Below, piece by piece: positions 33,601 through 43,481 of a DNA stretch of 64,000 nt. Position 1 is the first letter of the stretch, and each line of letters opens with the position of its first letter. The position numbers and the translations under genes are program-made. This DNA is from Paramacrobiotus metropolitanus (lineage: Eukaryota > Tardigrada > Eutardigrada > Parachela > Macrobiotidae). A model generated the notes under the pieces. It was not told where the DNA came from. It saw only the letters and a list, made by a program, of their open reading frames with translations, and ran no database searches. The stretch spans positions 1 to 64,000 of the forward strand of contig NW_026570414.1 in assembly GCF_019649055.1 (NCBI RefSeq). Direction: 5' to 3'.

Positions 33601-35815
33601 ATCAATCCAGTTAATTTTTCATAATAATTCAAAATTATTATTATAATCATATTTATCATTGAGATAATTACAAATTAGTGTAATTCGAATCTGTGTGCAC
33701 TCTAAGCGCCGCCAGATAAGTACTTACTACTTTAGTACCTTTACCTTTCCGCAAGAAATTACTAATCACCTGGCTTGTACCGATTTCTCGGTTATAACGG
33801 TTGAGCTGCTATAATCGGCAAGTGCAAGAGGGAAACGGAGTCGACCGCTAATGAATGAAAATCTAATTCATTGATGTACCTCAGTGCCGCCATAGATGCG
33901 TAGGTTCTCGTTGCTGTCTATAATTCCCGTATGATGGCCACAGTCCACGCTGCAGATTTCGTCTTCGCCTTCCGGACACTGTGCCACACCTTTCAAAACA
34001 GAAGTCATAATTATTCCAATAGCCAACAGTAATTACGCGTTAAAAATAGTTGCTGAAGTGAGGTTCAACGTGGGCATACTTACCGTCACATAGCTGTTCC
34101 CTCGCAATGCATGATAGCTTGCTCTTATCAGAAGGACAAGCTACTGGTGTTGCCCGGCCACATGGCACACCTAAAGTTTTGTTTCAATTTTCTTTGTAGG
34201 TGGAGCGCTACATCAGCTGGATATCTGCGATTAGAGAAAGTGGTCGCGCACGTACGAGTTAACCATAACTGGAATTTATTCTCGGTCCCTTGAGACGATC
34301 CGGAAACTGCTTCGATGAACTACAGGTACGAGCAAGATTCAACCAATTAGAAACGTGCCACAAGCGTCGAGGGGTATTTGTTATCATGTATTTCTACTGA
34401 AATTTATAAATGTAAGACACACAAGTTTAATGTAAAACACTTGCGGTTTCAGCAACGATGCAGCGATGGCAGCGGGATAGCGCAATAGCGTAAAGTTTGT
34501 CAAATGAACTTAGTGATTTTATGTAATGCAAGTTCCAAGCTAGCTGTTCAAGCAACCATTGCAATGCTGAATGCTAATAAGTAATACGTAATACACCAGT
34601 ACAGAAACAATCAGACAAGTTTCAATTCGCGTTCGTATTTCGAGTGCTGTACTTACAACCGAATCACTGTATGATAGGATATCGAATCTGTCTTCTCCAC
34701 AGGCGTATGCAATGGGTGTAGCCGGAACTGCAAATTAAATTACACTGATTACAGTGTATCCTGTGACGCACAACTACAATAATTGTCGTATAAACCTTGT
34801 AGCAATGGCTGAGGCAGCCCTGCCGTGAGTGCCGTCAGCCGGGTGAACTATGACGTGCATATGTACTCGTACGTGCATATGTATACTCATCCTTAATTAC
34901 TTTGAAATCGCGATAGCAATACCAAGGCCTAATTCCGGCTAAACAAAATCAACATTTTCAACTGTGCAAATCACGGAAACGCTATTTTTCTCGTTAAATT
35001 GCTCCGGCATAGTACGTATCCAGTTTCAGCTCAGTACTTCGAAGCACGACCCATCATTTGCACTGTCGCAACGTCATACTCCAGCCGGGTGGCGGCAACA
35101 AGCACAGGGATTGCTTGCTCTATTCACTGGCGGTCACGCGTATATTCCGTACATACATTTAGTATCCCAAATGTTTATTCGTTCTCCCAAGCAACCATCC
35201 AGTAAAGTTCTATTCGCCTTACGTACTCCAAACGAAAAGTCTTTAGACTGCATCTGGAATGGAAAAGCGCTCTTCAGCACACGTGAATTAAGCAGCAAGG
35301 CGGGCCGCTTATGTAATCGATTTTGACCAAATAGCTCTCCGTTAACTTTGCCAAGTTCTTAACATTTCGTTCAAACTGTAAAAAGAAATAATGCTAACAA
35401 AATTTAAATTTTGATGCCGAAATGCTTGAAGCCTGCAGAAACGACGGCCAGGGTGGCAAGTCAGTATCTGGTGATACCGTAGCACCCTCAGGGTGCTACG
35501 GTATCACCAGATACTGACTCAAGATTCAGAGACGAGTAGCAGCCATCTTAGACCATGAACCATCCAAGCCAAGCAAATTCATCAATTACATATACTGCGA
35601 ACCTTAATGGCCCCACCGGATGCATAAATCGAATAAACATACGTTGTGCCAGTAGGAAACTTTGCTGGATACAGCAGGGACTCAAGGATATATGGCTGAT
35701 CATCGTTCAGCGTAATCCTGTCCGAAACCTTGTCTGGGATATTATTCCCTATAGCAGCATGATGTTCTGACATTGTTCCGAGCAGGAAAAGCAATGTGTA
35801 CAATTGTAATAGCAA
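30610..35815 (-). CDS. CUB-domain chymotrypsin-family serine protease, copy B, 12 exons, 495 aa
   Basis: Minus-strand exons 35815-35603, 35253-35157, 34727-34657, 34319-34256, 33989-33880, 33155-33090, 32948-32875, 32708-32543, 31517-31285, 31230-31178, 31023-30978 and 30904-30610 join in phase (1488 nt). Eight of the twelve exon lengths equal those of copy A. Signal peptide MLLQLYTLLFLLG; CUB-type module ~25-148 (YPAKFPTGTTYVYSI; CLGERINIWD); link CPEGEDEICSVDC; activation site Arg179/IYGG; catalytic His218 (LTAAHC), Asp279 (YYDAALLLL), Ser370 (GDSGGPL). The specificity position is Ser, as in copy A. The C-terminal tail ends in a hydrophobic run (FSVPLWLLTSMVI), again suggesting a membrane or lipid anchor. 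The first intron donor is gttcgc, weaker than the gtaagc of copy A. Copy B lies opposite in orientation to copy A about 11 kb beyond its 3' end, so an inverted duplication is implied. Confidence 0.8.
31605..32255. repeat. Alternating inverted arrays of a GTATCC unit in intron 8 of protease B
   Basis: Forward blocks rich in gtatcc/gtatccta at about 31,609-31,735 and 31,940-32,095 alternate with reverse blocks rich in ggatac at 31,790-31,850 and 32,140-32,255. Units are 8-14 bp and imperfect. The arrays could pair in two ways to give long hairpins. They sit between the exons for the Asp and Ser motifs. Confidence 0.7.
33235..33280. repeat. Short imperfect palindrome around gtatac steps
   Basis: ggacctactgtatac is mirrored by gtatacaataggtcc with a palindromic agtaagtatac centre, in an intron of protease B. 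A small hairpin of unknown meaning. Confidence 0.5.
35459..35519. repeat. 61-bp perfect palindrome (30-bp arms, 1-nt centre)
   Basis: The arm from 35,459 to 35,488 (agtcagtatctggtgatacc...) is followed by a single c and then its exact reverse complement to 35,519. It lies in intron 1 of protease B. No target-site duplication or related copy was noticed in the window. Confidence 0.95.
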
Positions 35816-36109
35816 AAGACGAACGAATGCCGAGCCATTTGTTTCCGTTCTATATCAGGCGTATGCTCAAAATTTAATGTGCACATTCTCACAAGTATAC
35901 CAGGGAAATTATTATCTTATCTTCCAAAACGCCATAATAACAAATGCTTCAGGGTTGCTATGAGAAGCCGTCACGTGCAAAACTTACACGATCATTTCAG
36001 CGCCTCAGAAGATGGCTCCAGTCAGCAACCCGCAAAACCGCACGGCCAGAAAAACACCCCGTAAAATCGGAAAATTTAATCCCTAACGTCCCAGAAATTT
36101 CGAAACGAA

Positions 36110-36270
36110 TTGTAAGAGGGCACCGCGGCATTTGGCCGAGACCAACTGGTGCAGCTTGCAGGACATTTAGTCGCAGACATTTCGCCGTGGGTTATCTCGC
36201 CACGCGACGTTTCGTTTTTGCAGGAGACATTTCGCCGGTATGTCATAGCGCAGTGACACATTTCGCCTCG
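36110..36270. repeat. Array of gacatttcgcc units upstream of protease B
   Basis: Several gacatttcgcc/gacgtttcg units (agacatttcgccgtggg, ggagacatttcgccggta, cacatttcgcc) form one arm like that of the 17.6-18.15 kb MITE, followed by an aagaaaa-rich tract. The LTR element at 36,375 may have cut this element; no opposite arm was found beyond 48,968. Confidence 0.5.
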
Positions 36271-36374
36271 AGGCCTTCTCGACGAAGAGACTTATATCGG
36301 ATAAATTTTTAAAACAGTCAAAAAACCCAAGAAAACGAAGAGAGATATGTATGAAACCCAGAAATCCAAACAAT

Positions 36375-36687
36375 TGAAAGTGGCCTGCAGCTGCCACACA
36401 GAAATGTGCCTCTACGCGGCCACAACCAAAATGATCTTTATTGTGAAATGAAAAGAAACAATAAAGGCACGATGCCCGAACAAATGCTCTATATCCCGGA
36501 AGGGAAATACGACGGCAAAGACCACCACAAAGGCGAGACTGGGACAAATCTGGAATTTATTCCAGATTTGGAAGCGTGCAAAAAACCAACTGAAAATGCA
36601 AAGCCTATCAAACACGGCAGAATCGGTGCTGCCCCAAAGCCCAAACGTAACCACACCATCCTGGGCGGTGGCACCGATCGCCTAGCA
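36375..36687 (-). repeat. 3' LTR, 313 bp
   Basis: Identical by eye to 48,652-48,964. Preceded on the plus strand by the target duplication caat. Short ORFs crossing it are not genes. Confidence 0.93.
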
Positions 36688-36899
36688 TGCCACGGGGCGG
36701 AACGGCCGAGGCCCCCCGAGGCTGCCACAAATCGCAAAACAAAACAGTGAGCAACATTATGAGCAAAATGCGACCGAATCGGCGGCATATACTATGGTTA
36801 ACAATCACAAAAATTCAGAAAAAATAGCGGAAATTATGAGATCCATTCCAACATGATGCGTTCCATTCCGGAGGCTTGCTTTATCCTCCAATGACGACT

Positions 36900-37481
36900 T
36901 TATTCAGCAGCTTCATCCGCACTCGCATCCGGCAGCATGTCAACGTCAGCGTCAGCGCCGGTAGTGTCAGGAGCGGTTTCGGCTGCGGCGACTGCGTTCA
37001 AAGCATCGCCAAGTACCTCAGAAAGTGCTGGTCGCACCGGCAACTCTTCCACTGTCTCGTGGAATACATCGGCTTCATCGCCTTGCGGCGCAATCGGCTT
37101 TTCTGGCGATCTACCCGTCCAGGCAGGTAATCGTTCCGGATTTTCATATCGAATATAAAACATATATTCGGGATCGGTCATCTGTCTCAACGTCTTCTTT
37201 CTCAACTCAACGAGCATGGTTTCCACATACTCATTGGACGACGGCTCAACATGATCTTGATACGACTGTGTCGTAACATAAAAGTCACGTTCGGCTTTAT
37301 TCATACGGGACAACGGCAATTTCGCAAGTTCCCTCTCGTCGAAGGTCTCACAGGTCGGCGGGTACACAAGCACTGTCTCTACTTGTGTCGGCTGCGTAGT
37401 AACTGCTGATTGTTGTTCAACATTAGCTGCAACAATCGGTTCGGCTGGCGCGGGAACAGTCGGCAATTGCTGTTTCCGCAC
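36900..37481 (-). CDS. LTR element ORF continuing the 827-codon ORF after one UAG (193 aa)
   Basis: This ORF starts at an ATG two codons after the stop of the upstream 827-codon ORF and is in the same frame (TTG TAG ATC ATG), so a single UAG separates them. It contains no cysteine-rich or membrane segment; sequence is Pro/Glu/Thr-rich at both ends (PTVPAPAEP; ADADVDMLPDASADEAAE) with a more folded-looking middle (LSRMNKAERDFYVTTQSYQDH, MTDPEYMFYIRYENPERLPAW). Function unknown. It may be a separate protein, a read-through extension, or the end of one long ORF with a mutation. Confidence 0.6.
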   Translation of the reverse strand: MRKQQLPTVPAPAEPIVAANVEQQSAVTTQPTQVETVLVYPPTCETFDERELAKLPLSRMNKAERDFYVTTQSYQDHVEPSSNEYVETMLVELRKKTLRQMTDPEYMFYIRYENPERLPAWTGRSPEKPIAPQGDEADVFHETVEELPVRPALSEVLGDALNAVAAAETAPDTTGADADVDMLPDASADEAAE

Positions 37482-37486
37482 ATGAT

Positions 37487-39970
37487 CTACAACATTCGGC
37501 TAGTCATTAATTTTATTGCCATTATTGGCCGGCAATCGCAAAGTATTTTACCTTGCTTATCGGTATTCGTACCAGATGATTTCACAGTCGTTGTATTCAA
37601 CGACGACGGCGCAGACGAAAACTTCGCCATTGGCAAATTCGGCTTTACCACGGGAATAATAATCGGCTGTGTAAGGGGAGGAAGCTTGACAGGCTGTTTC
37701 CCGCCCATCACTCCCAACTGCGGCGATGCAGGATCACCTGCCGACTGTTTATTCCGATTATTTCGGAATTTCTGTTCCGGCTGTACAGTTTTGCTTCCTG
37801 TAGGAGCATCTGGCGAATCGGGCAAAGGGCGCTTTTTGTATAGCTGGCCCTTATCGAACTGCGTCTTGCGATCACCGTATCGCTTCATACGGGTATTAAT
37901 GTCATCGTAAAAACGATCGACTTCGTCAGTGTCCATCTCGACATGACCGGCGGCAGCTAGAGTGTCTTTCAACAACTCTGCTTCTTGCTGTTCAGTAAGC
38001 GGCTTCCCCAGTAGCTCAATCAAGTCTTTCAGCTGGGAATATTCGGCTCGTTCCTTACTTTGATAAATCGACTTGTGCGCACTATGACTGCCAAGTAACG
38101 CGGCAGCAATACTCATAGCGGCAAATTTCGGCCCGGTATTGTAGGGAATTGACTCCCAGGCAATACTCCGTTCGTTTAATTCCTGATTCAGGAAATGAGC
38201 GACTTTACAAAAGAAGAAAAACTTCGCGGGATCGGCTTGTGGCAGTATAAACTGCATTAGGAACTTTTCAGTTACCGGATCGCCATAAATCTTGAATTGA
38301 GAAATAATCTCAATGTCAACGGCTGTGATCGGCATATACAGCTGCTTTTTATCCAGCACGGTACGTAAATTATTTCGGCGGGTTGACGCGTAAGTGATTA
38401 TCTCTAACGAACGCGACAAATCGACTGTGGAGTAGTCAAACTCCATCATCCGGTCTCTCAATCCGGTTTTTTCCAACAACGCGACGGCATTATATATCAT
38501 TTTCTTCAAATACAACATTTCCGGCGCATTTGTCTTGCCTATATCGGCAACGGTAGCTAACTTGTGTACATAAATACCCAAGTCGCTAGTATACTGCGTC
38601 ACATCGCGCAGAATCCTATTAGGATCGATAGTCGGCTGGCGTGGTCGTCGAACACCACGATTATCGCGAGAATTACTCTCGCGCGGCGGCGGTTGCTGAG
38701 ATTCAGCCGGCTGATCATTCTGTGGTTTACTCGGCTCGTTGCGCTGCTGATAGCCAGCAGAACGGATATTCGACTGGTTTCCACGCTGTCTGCCACGTTT
38801 CTGCAAATCAGCGGACTTTTTAGTATCATACATCGACAAGTCTCTCCCGGCAACCACTATATTCTTGCCAGAATGAGAGTGATTTTCAGACGGCTCTAAC
38901 GTATATTCAATACGGTGTCGAGCACCAAACACAGATCGGCTACTGTCCGTAGAAGACGGCTCTTTAATCGACGTATTAGAGTCGTCGATAGACAAACTAC
39001 CTACTTGTTTCGACAGTCCGACACGCGCGTCTGGCTGTACACGCGACGTGCTGGGTTGCGGTTCGAGTTTACGCTGCTGTGATGCAGCTCGGCTGGGATA
39101 CTGCTGTTGTGCAGTATTTCCTCGGTACCCACGCTCATGCAGCCAAGGATCAGAAGTCCCTGCACTGCTAGCACTACTCGGCGCCTGCTGTAAAAGCAGT
39201 GTATTAAACGGCTGTGTTATACATAATCGACGAGCAGGAATTATTGGACTATTTACCTGTTCGTTCTGCTGTCGGTAATATTGATATTGCGGCTGGTTAA
39301 AAGCCACATCGGCTTGCTGCTGGTACTGCGCATATTGCGCCGGCTGCTGGTACTGTTGATACTGCATCTGTGGATACTGCAGCATCTGCGACTGGTTGAC
39401 GGGATTCACGGGATATCCCTGCGGCATATTTTCATTTAAATTTAAAACGTCTATTTCCCATTGACTGGGATTACTATCGGAACGATTTAAAGGAATACAT
39501 TCCCAAGTACTTAGGGAGCAACTCTCAGACTCAGAATCGGAACTAATTACCTGGTTCATCGGCGTCTGCACTTGTGCAGGGTAACTGATCGGTAACTGCA
39601 TCGGCACAGCATAATTAGGCTGCGGCGGCAAATCGGCAGGCAGTGGCATATCACACCACTGTGGTTCACGAGCGGCTATGAGTTTCCTGGCGGCGTCGTT
39701 CATCCTGATACGCAGCCAAGGTTTGGCTTGGAATACCGGCTCGAAATGCGTTTCACCGAGTGTGACATACGCATCCAGGTTGCAGTTCAGGACTTCGTTA
39801 ACCAATCGGCTCACGACGGTGTCCTTCTCCTGTTCGCTGTACAGTTTATCTCCGAAGAGACAATCGGCGCACTTTCGGCGGTTAGTGTTGTAACGGCAGC
39901 GATAACACTGCGTCGGCTCCATGTTGTCTACAACAATTACACTAGTTAATTTTTTAGATTTATTCGACAC
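37487..39970 (-). CDS. Unrecognised 827-aa ORF downstream of pol in LTR element
   Basis: A continuous 827-codon ORF in the position where env sits in retrovirus-like elements, but without signal peptide or transmembrane segment. Residues 22-37 form a zinc-ribbon-like pair, C-x2-C-x8-C-x2-C (CYRC...CADC). Residues ~130-300 are Gln/Tyr/Pro/Ser-rich and probably disordered, ~300-480 Arg/Ser/Gln-rich (possible nucleic-acid binding: RGRQRGN, RGVRRPRQP). Residues ~480-700 look like a helical globular domain (YLKKMIYNAVALLEKTGL; ILPQADPAKFFFFCKVAHFL), followed by a basic tail. It is not Gag, Pol or Env as I know them. Its full length in an element with broken pol suggests selection or very recent insertion. 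A second nucleocapsid-like or silencing-countering role would be speculation. Confidence 0.7.
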   Translation of the reverse strand: MSNKSKKLTSVIVVDNMEPTQCYRCRYNTNRRKCADCLFGDKLYSEQEKDTVVSRLVNEVLNCNLDAYVTLGETHFEPVFQAKPWLRIRMNDAARKLIAAREPQWCDMPLPADLPPQPNYAVPMQLPISYPAQVQTPMNQVISSDSESESCSLSTWECIPLNRSDSNPSQWEIDVLNLNENMPQGYPVNPVNQSQMLQYPQMQYQQYQQPAQYAQYQQQADVAFNQPQYQYYRQQNEQVNSPIIPARRLCITQPFNTLLLQQAPSSASSAGTSDPWLHERGYRGNTAQQQYPSRAASQQRKLEPQPSTSRVQPDARVGLSKQVGSLSIDDSNTSIKEPSSTDSSRSVFGARHRIEYTLEPSENHSHSGKNIVVAGRDLSMYDTKKSADLQKRGRQRGNQSNIRSAGYQQRNEPSKPQNDQPAESQQPPPRESNSRDNRGVRRPRQPTIDPNRILRDVTQYTSDLGIYVHKLATVADIGKTNAPEMLYLKKMIYNAVALLEKTGLRDRMMEFDYSTVDLSRSLEIITYASTRRNNLRTVLDKKQLYMPITAVDIEIISQFKIYGDPVTEKFLMQFILPQADPAKFFFFCKVAHFLNQELNERSIAWESIPYNTGPKFAAMSIAAALLGSHSAHKSIYQSKERAEYSQLKDLIELLGKPLTEQQEAELLKDTLAAAGHVEMDTDEVDRFYDDINTRMKRYGDRKTQFDKGQLYKKRPLPDSPDAPTGSKTVQPEQKFRNNRNKQSAGDPASPQLGVMGGKQPVKLPPLTQPIIIPVVKPNLPMAKFSSAPSSLNTTTVKSSGTNTDKQGKILCDCRPIMAIKLMTSRML

Positions 39971-40019
39971 TAAGTTCGGCTATTTTATTCAATTAATCGG
40001 CATTTTATCACTCAATTAT

Positions 40020-40680
40020 GAGCGACAAGGTACGAACCACAATTTAGTGGGGACATCATAGCGGCTTTGAAATATTAACATAATAGCGGCTTTGAAATGT
40101 TAACATACTAGCGGCTTTGAAATATGCGAGAGGCACAGACCACAATTAAACGGGGAAATAATACGGCTTAATTATTCTACAGCTTAATAGTAACTATTTA
40201 ATTACTATCGTAAATCGGCTATGAATTATCAATAAATTTATCGGCGTAAATCGGCTATGAATTATCAATAAATTTATCGGCGTGATGGACCGGGTGCATC
40301 TGCTGGATTAATTCGCCAAGTGATGCCCCGTTCCGGATCATTAACGGAATTATACGCGGGTTGAATACCAACCTTTGCCTACAACACAGTAAGCCTGATG
40401 AATTGTACGGCATATTAATTACATGAATAATTCGAAAATTATTTCAGTAATTAATCGGTACGACTAATCACTAATAATTTCAAGATTGGTAGTGAAAGAT
40501 CTCTCCAGATTAGACGGCTACAGTAAATATTTCCGACAAGCGGTATGGACCACACAATTGGTAGAGGATTTATTCGGCGAGAGAACATGGACCTCATGAT
40601 AGTGGGGATATAATCGGCGAATTATCGTACATGTACGTATCCGTTTTATTACGGCGTACACATGTAATTTCAATTAGTCG
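40020..40680. repeat. Spacer with 26-bp and ~50-bp tandem repeats inside LTR element
   Basis: Three copies of a ~26-bp unit (tagcggctttgaaat followed by a/g ttaacata) at 40,056-40,128, then two copies of a unit containing cggcgtaaatcggctatg and aattatcaataaattta at 40,205-40,285. The spacer separates the integrase remnant from the 827-codon ORF and could hold a subgenomic promoter or splice signal; nothing specific is visible. Confidence 0.6.
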
Positions 40681-40886
40681 ACTTTTTTCTTAATATTTTT
40701 TACGGTTAATAGTTTCGGCAACCTCGCTTTCGGGTTCCCAATGATCATCGTCATTGACGACTTCAACATTATCTTCGACGGTATTGACATGCTTCAACGG
40801 CTTCTACGGTATCGGCTGGAATGAACGGTTCAGCTTTATTCACATTTAACCCATTTTCGGCAGATTTCGGCAAGAGATCGTAGTAG

Positions 40887-41318
40887 TTATTCCTTTACGA
40901 TCCTCTTCGGTTGTATTAAAACGTTTGAGACGCTCGCAATTGACGATGCGAGTTTCTCCCAGCTTATCTTTATTTTCGATTTCAACGGCATTGGTATACG
41001 GGAAGCCAGTAACTTCCCATCTACCTCGAATTTATCTCGAAAAGATTCGGTTTCACCCTTCTTCTTCTCTCGCTTTAGAAGAACTAGTTCACCGATCTGA
41101 TAATCGTCTTCTCGACGTTTCTTATTAAAACGTTCGGCCGTTTTAATAAATTCCTCTCTCATGTAGATTTCGGCTAGCTCATGCGCTCGCGCTAAATTAT
41201 GGCGAAATTCGTCCATGTATTCAGCTATCGACGCATGTTCGGCTGGTATATTGGTCTTAGTGACCGTATCGGCTGGAATAACTTGTTCACGCCCGTACAA
41301 CATATAGTACGGCGACAT
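40887..41318 (-). pseudogene. Integrase C-terminal remnant of LTR element
   Basis: Encodes the end of a retroelement integrase: MSPYYMLYGRE is the standard 'sPf.llYGR' motif after the catalytic core, followed by a basic helix (RFNKKRREDDYQIGELVLLKRE), the usual C-terminal SH3-like start. The zinc-binding and DDE core domains are missing; the frame runs directly into reverse-transcriptase sequence at about 41,340, so an internal deletion joined the two. Near 41,020 the expected continuation moves to another frame. Non-functional. Confidence 0.75.
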
Positions 41319-41346
41319 ATGAATAGTTTTATTCTGAACTCGGTTC

Positions 41347-43481
41347 TTAGCGGCTAGCCTTTAGTAAGCCATACATGGCTCGGGTTCGGCTAGCGAAGTC
41401 CTTGACGAACTTACGGTAGTAATTACATAAACCGAGGAAAGATCGAAGATCTTTCTCAGTTTGCGGCTTCGGATATTGTTGAATCGCGGAGATTTTCTCC
41501 GGATCGGTTTTGATTCCGGCTTTAGACACTATGTGTCAAGGAAGTGCAACTCGGTTTCACCGACACGGCACTTGCTCGGCTTAAGCGTGAAGCCGACCTT
41601 AACAAGGCATTCACACATTAGTCGGATTTTACGAATCAAATCGTCGAAATCCTTGGCGGCTACAATGATATCGTCTAAGTACGCAAAGATGTTCTCATTG
41701 CGTACCCCAAGAGCCTTATTCATGGTCTCTTGGAATGTTGCCGGCCCATTACACACGCCGAAAGGCATGCGTAAAAATTCGAAAAGACCGTCCTGCGTGA
41801 TGAACGCAGTCTTTTCAATCGAGTCTTCGGCCATTTGTATCTGCCAGAACCCGGCATTACAATCGACGCCTACATAATATTCATTATCGGCTACGGATTG
41901 AAGCAATTCATCCGGTGACGGCAAAGGGTAGTTATTCTTTTTCGTTGCGTCGTTCAACTTTATATAGTTGACGCAGAAACGCGTGCCGATAGTACCGTCT
42001 GGATTCTTCTTAGAAGCCAGCACAACTGGGAAACACCAGTTGCTATTTGATCGGCGAATAATACCTTTTTCGAGCATTTCTTTAACATGCTCTTCGATTA
42101 TCTCCCGACCTCGCCAAGAGGTACGGTGCGGCTTACATTTAATCGGCGGGGAATCACCCGTATCGATATGGTGCTTTACAATTGTAACGTCACCAAAAGG
42201 TCGGCGTTTAGTAGCGAATAGATCCGGATATTCAAGGAATACTTCCTTAATCTTCGCTATTTGTTCGGCTGTCAGCTTAGAGTTAATCTTAAGCGTATCG
42301 ACGGCTTCTCGGATTTCCTGTTGCTCTTCCGGTGTTCGTTCGGCTAGTTTGACGGAATTAATACAGATCTCATCATCTTCTATCTCTTCGTACGGTTCGA
42401 GATACCCGATGAATTGACCTTTCTTGATCGACTTTCGGCTATTATGGAAATTGAACAATCCCAGTTCAAATTTCCCATTAGCGGGTCTTACGACACCTTC
42501 GATCGGCTTAATATGCCTCTCCATGTAAACATGTGGGCTCGGCAAGAACATAAACTTATCGGTCGAAAATTCTTCAGTTGGATCGAATCGTGCTACTACT
42601 GCAGCCATATTTATACCAGGATTGATTAGAATTTTATCGGTAGCGAACACCTTAATCGATTGGAGGCGTGGGCTACGAGAAGTAGATTCAATAGTAGGCG
42701 ACTCAGAAAATTCCCAAGTCTTATCAATAGCTGTGGGATCAGTTGACTGATCAGGTTCAGCTGATTCCCTATTAATCGGCGTAGATTCAGTATTAACTAC
42801 CGGCTCTACATTTGCAATGATTAGATTAGACGCGTCAAAGGATTGAATACTGGATAGAGTTTCGTTTAGGTCTGGTACTTTATTAGCTACAGTATCGGCA
42901 TGATTCGGCTCGTTTGATTCGACATTCGCATTATTACATGCGACATCGTCGTTCGGTTGCAATCTACATTCTATAGTCGGCTCGTCTTTATTAAACTCCA
43001 TTACGGACGCCATTGGGTGAAAATGTGCCCGAGGCGCTCGGTTAGCTTTAGTTATGCCTTCCGTTTCGGGAGGCATATTATTCAACTTATATTTCGGCTT
43101 TAATCGGTAGGGCAGCTTGACAGCTGACTCAGGTTTTAGTTGAATCATGCCTTCTAAGTCGGCTCGCAAAACATATGGTACGTTAAATTTGAAGTACTCA
43201 AATGCTTCCTTCAACTTCTCTTGTTTCTCTAACATCAAGAGATACTCGGCTGTGAAGGCAGAATCTAGGTTATTCGCAATTTGTTCGGCTTCCTTAGGAC
43301 TAATGCCTGAAATCGGCGTACTGTCGTCTCCTAAGACAAGAATATCTTGTCGGGTTTTATGGAACAATTTCGTCAGTTCTTGTACTTCGGATACAAAAAC
43401 TTGATACTCTTGCCATAACTTAGCAAACGACTTTCTCGGCGGCGGTAGTTTAATTTTCCTTTTGCTCGTGGCTTTTGCCAC
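41347..43481 (-). pseudogene. Reverse transcriptase of LTR element, frameshifted
   Basis: A 650-codon frame (43,481-41,529) carries the reverse transcriptase: the conserved FCVNYIKLN near residue 500, a GVCNGPATFQ stretch, and the catalytic YLDD near residue 598 (AYLDDIIVAAKDF). At about 41,540 a single-base frameshift interrupts the palm/thumb at HFLDT and the downstream connection domain continues in another frame to 41,347 (KISAIQQYPKPQTEKDLR, FLGLCNYYRKFV). After LLKAS the RNase H domain is absent. The N-terminal ~450 residues are acidic and low in motifs, and overlap the protease frame by ~109 nt. Confidence 0.85.

Noticed and set aside
37410-37910. 166-codon plus-strand ORF and other plus-strand ORFs across 36.9-46.5 kb
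   Set aside because: Shadows of the minus-strand LTR element genes, without motifs.
37487-39970. Envelope gene of an errantivirus-like element
   Set aside because: No signal peptide, transmembrane segment, cleavage site or glycosylated ectodomain pattern is visible despite the env-like position.
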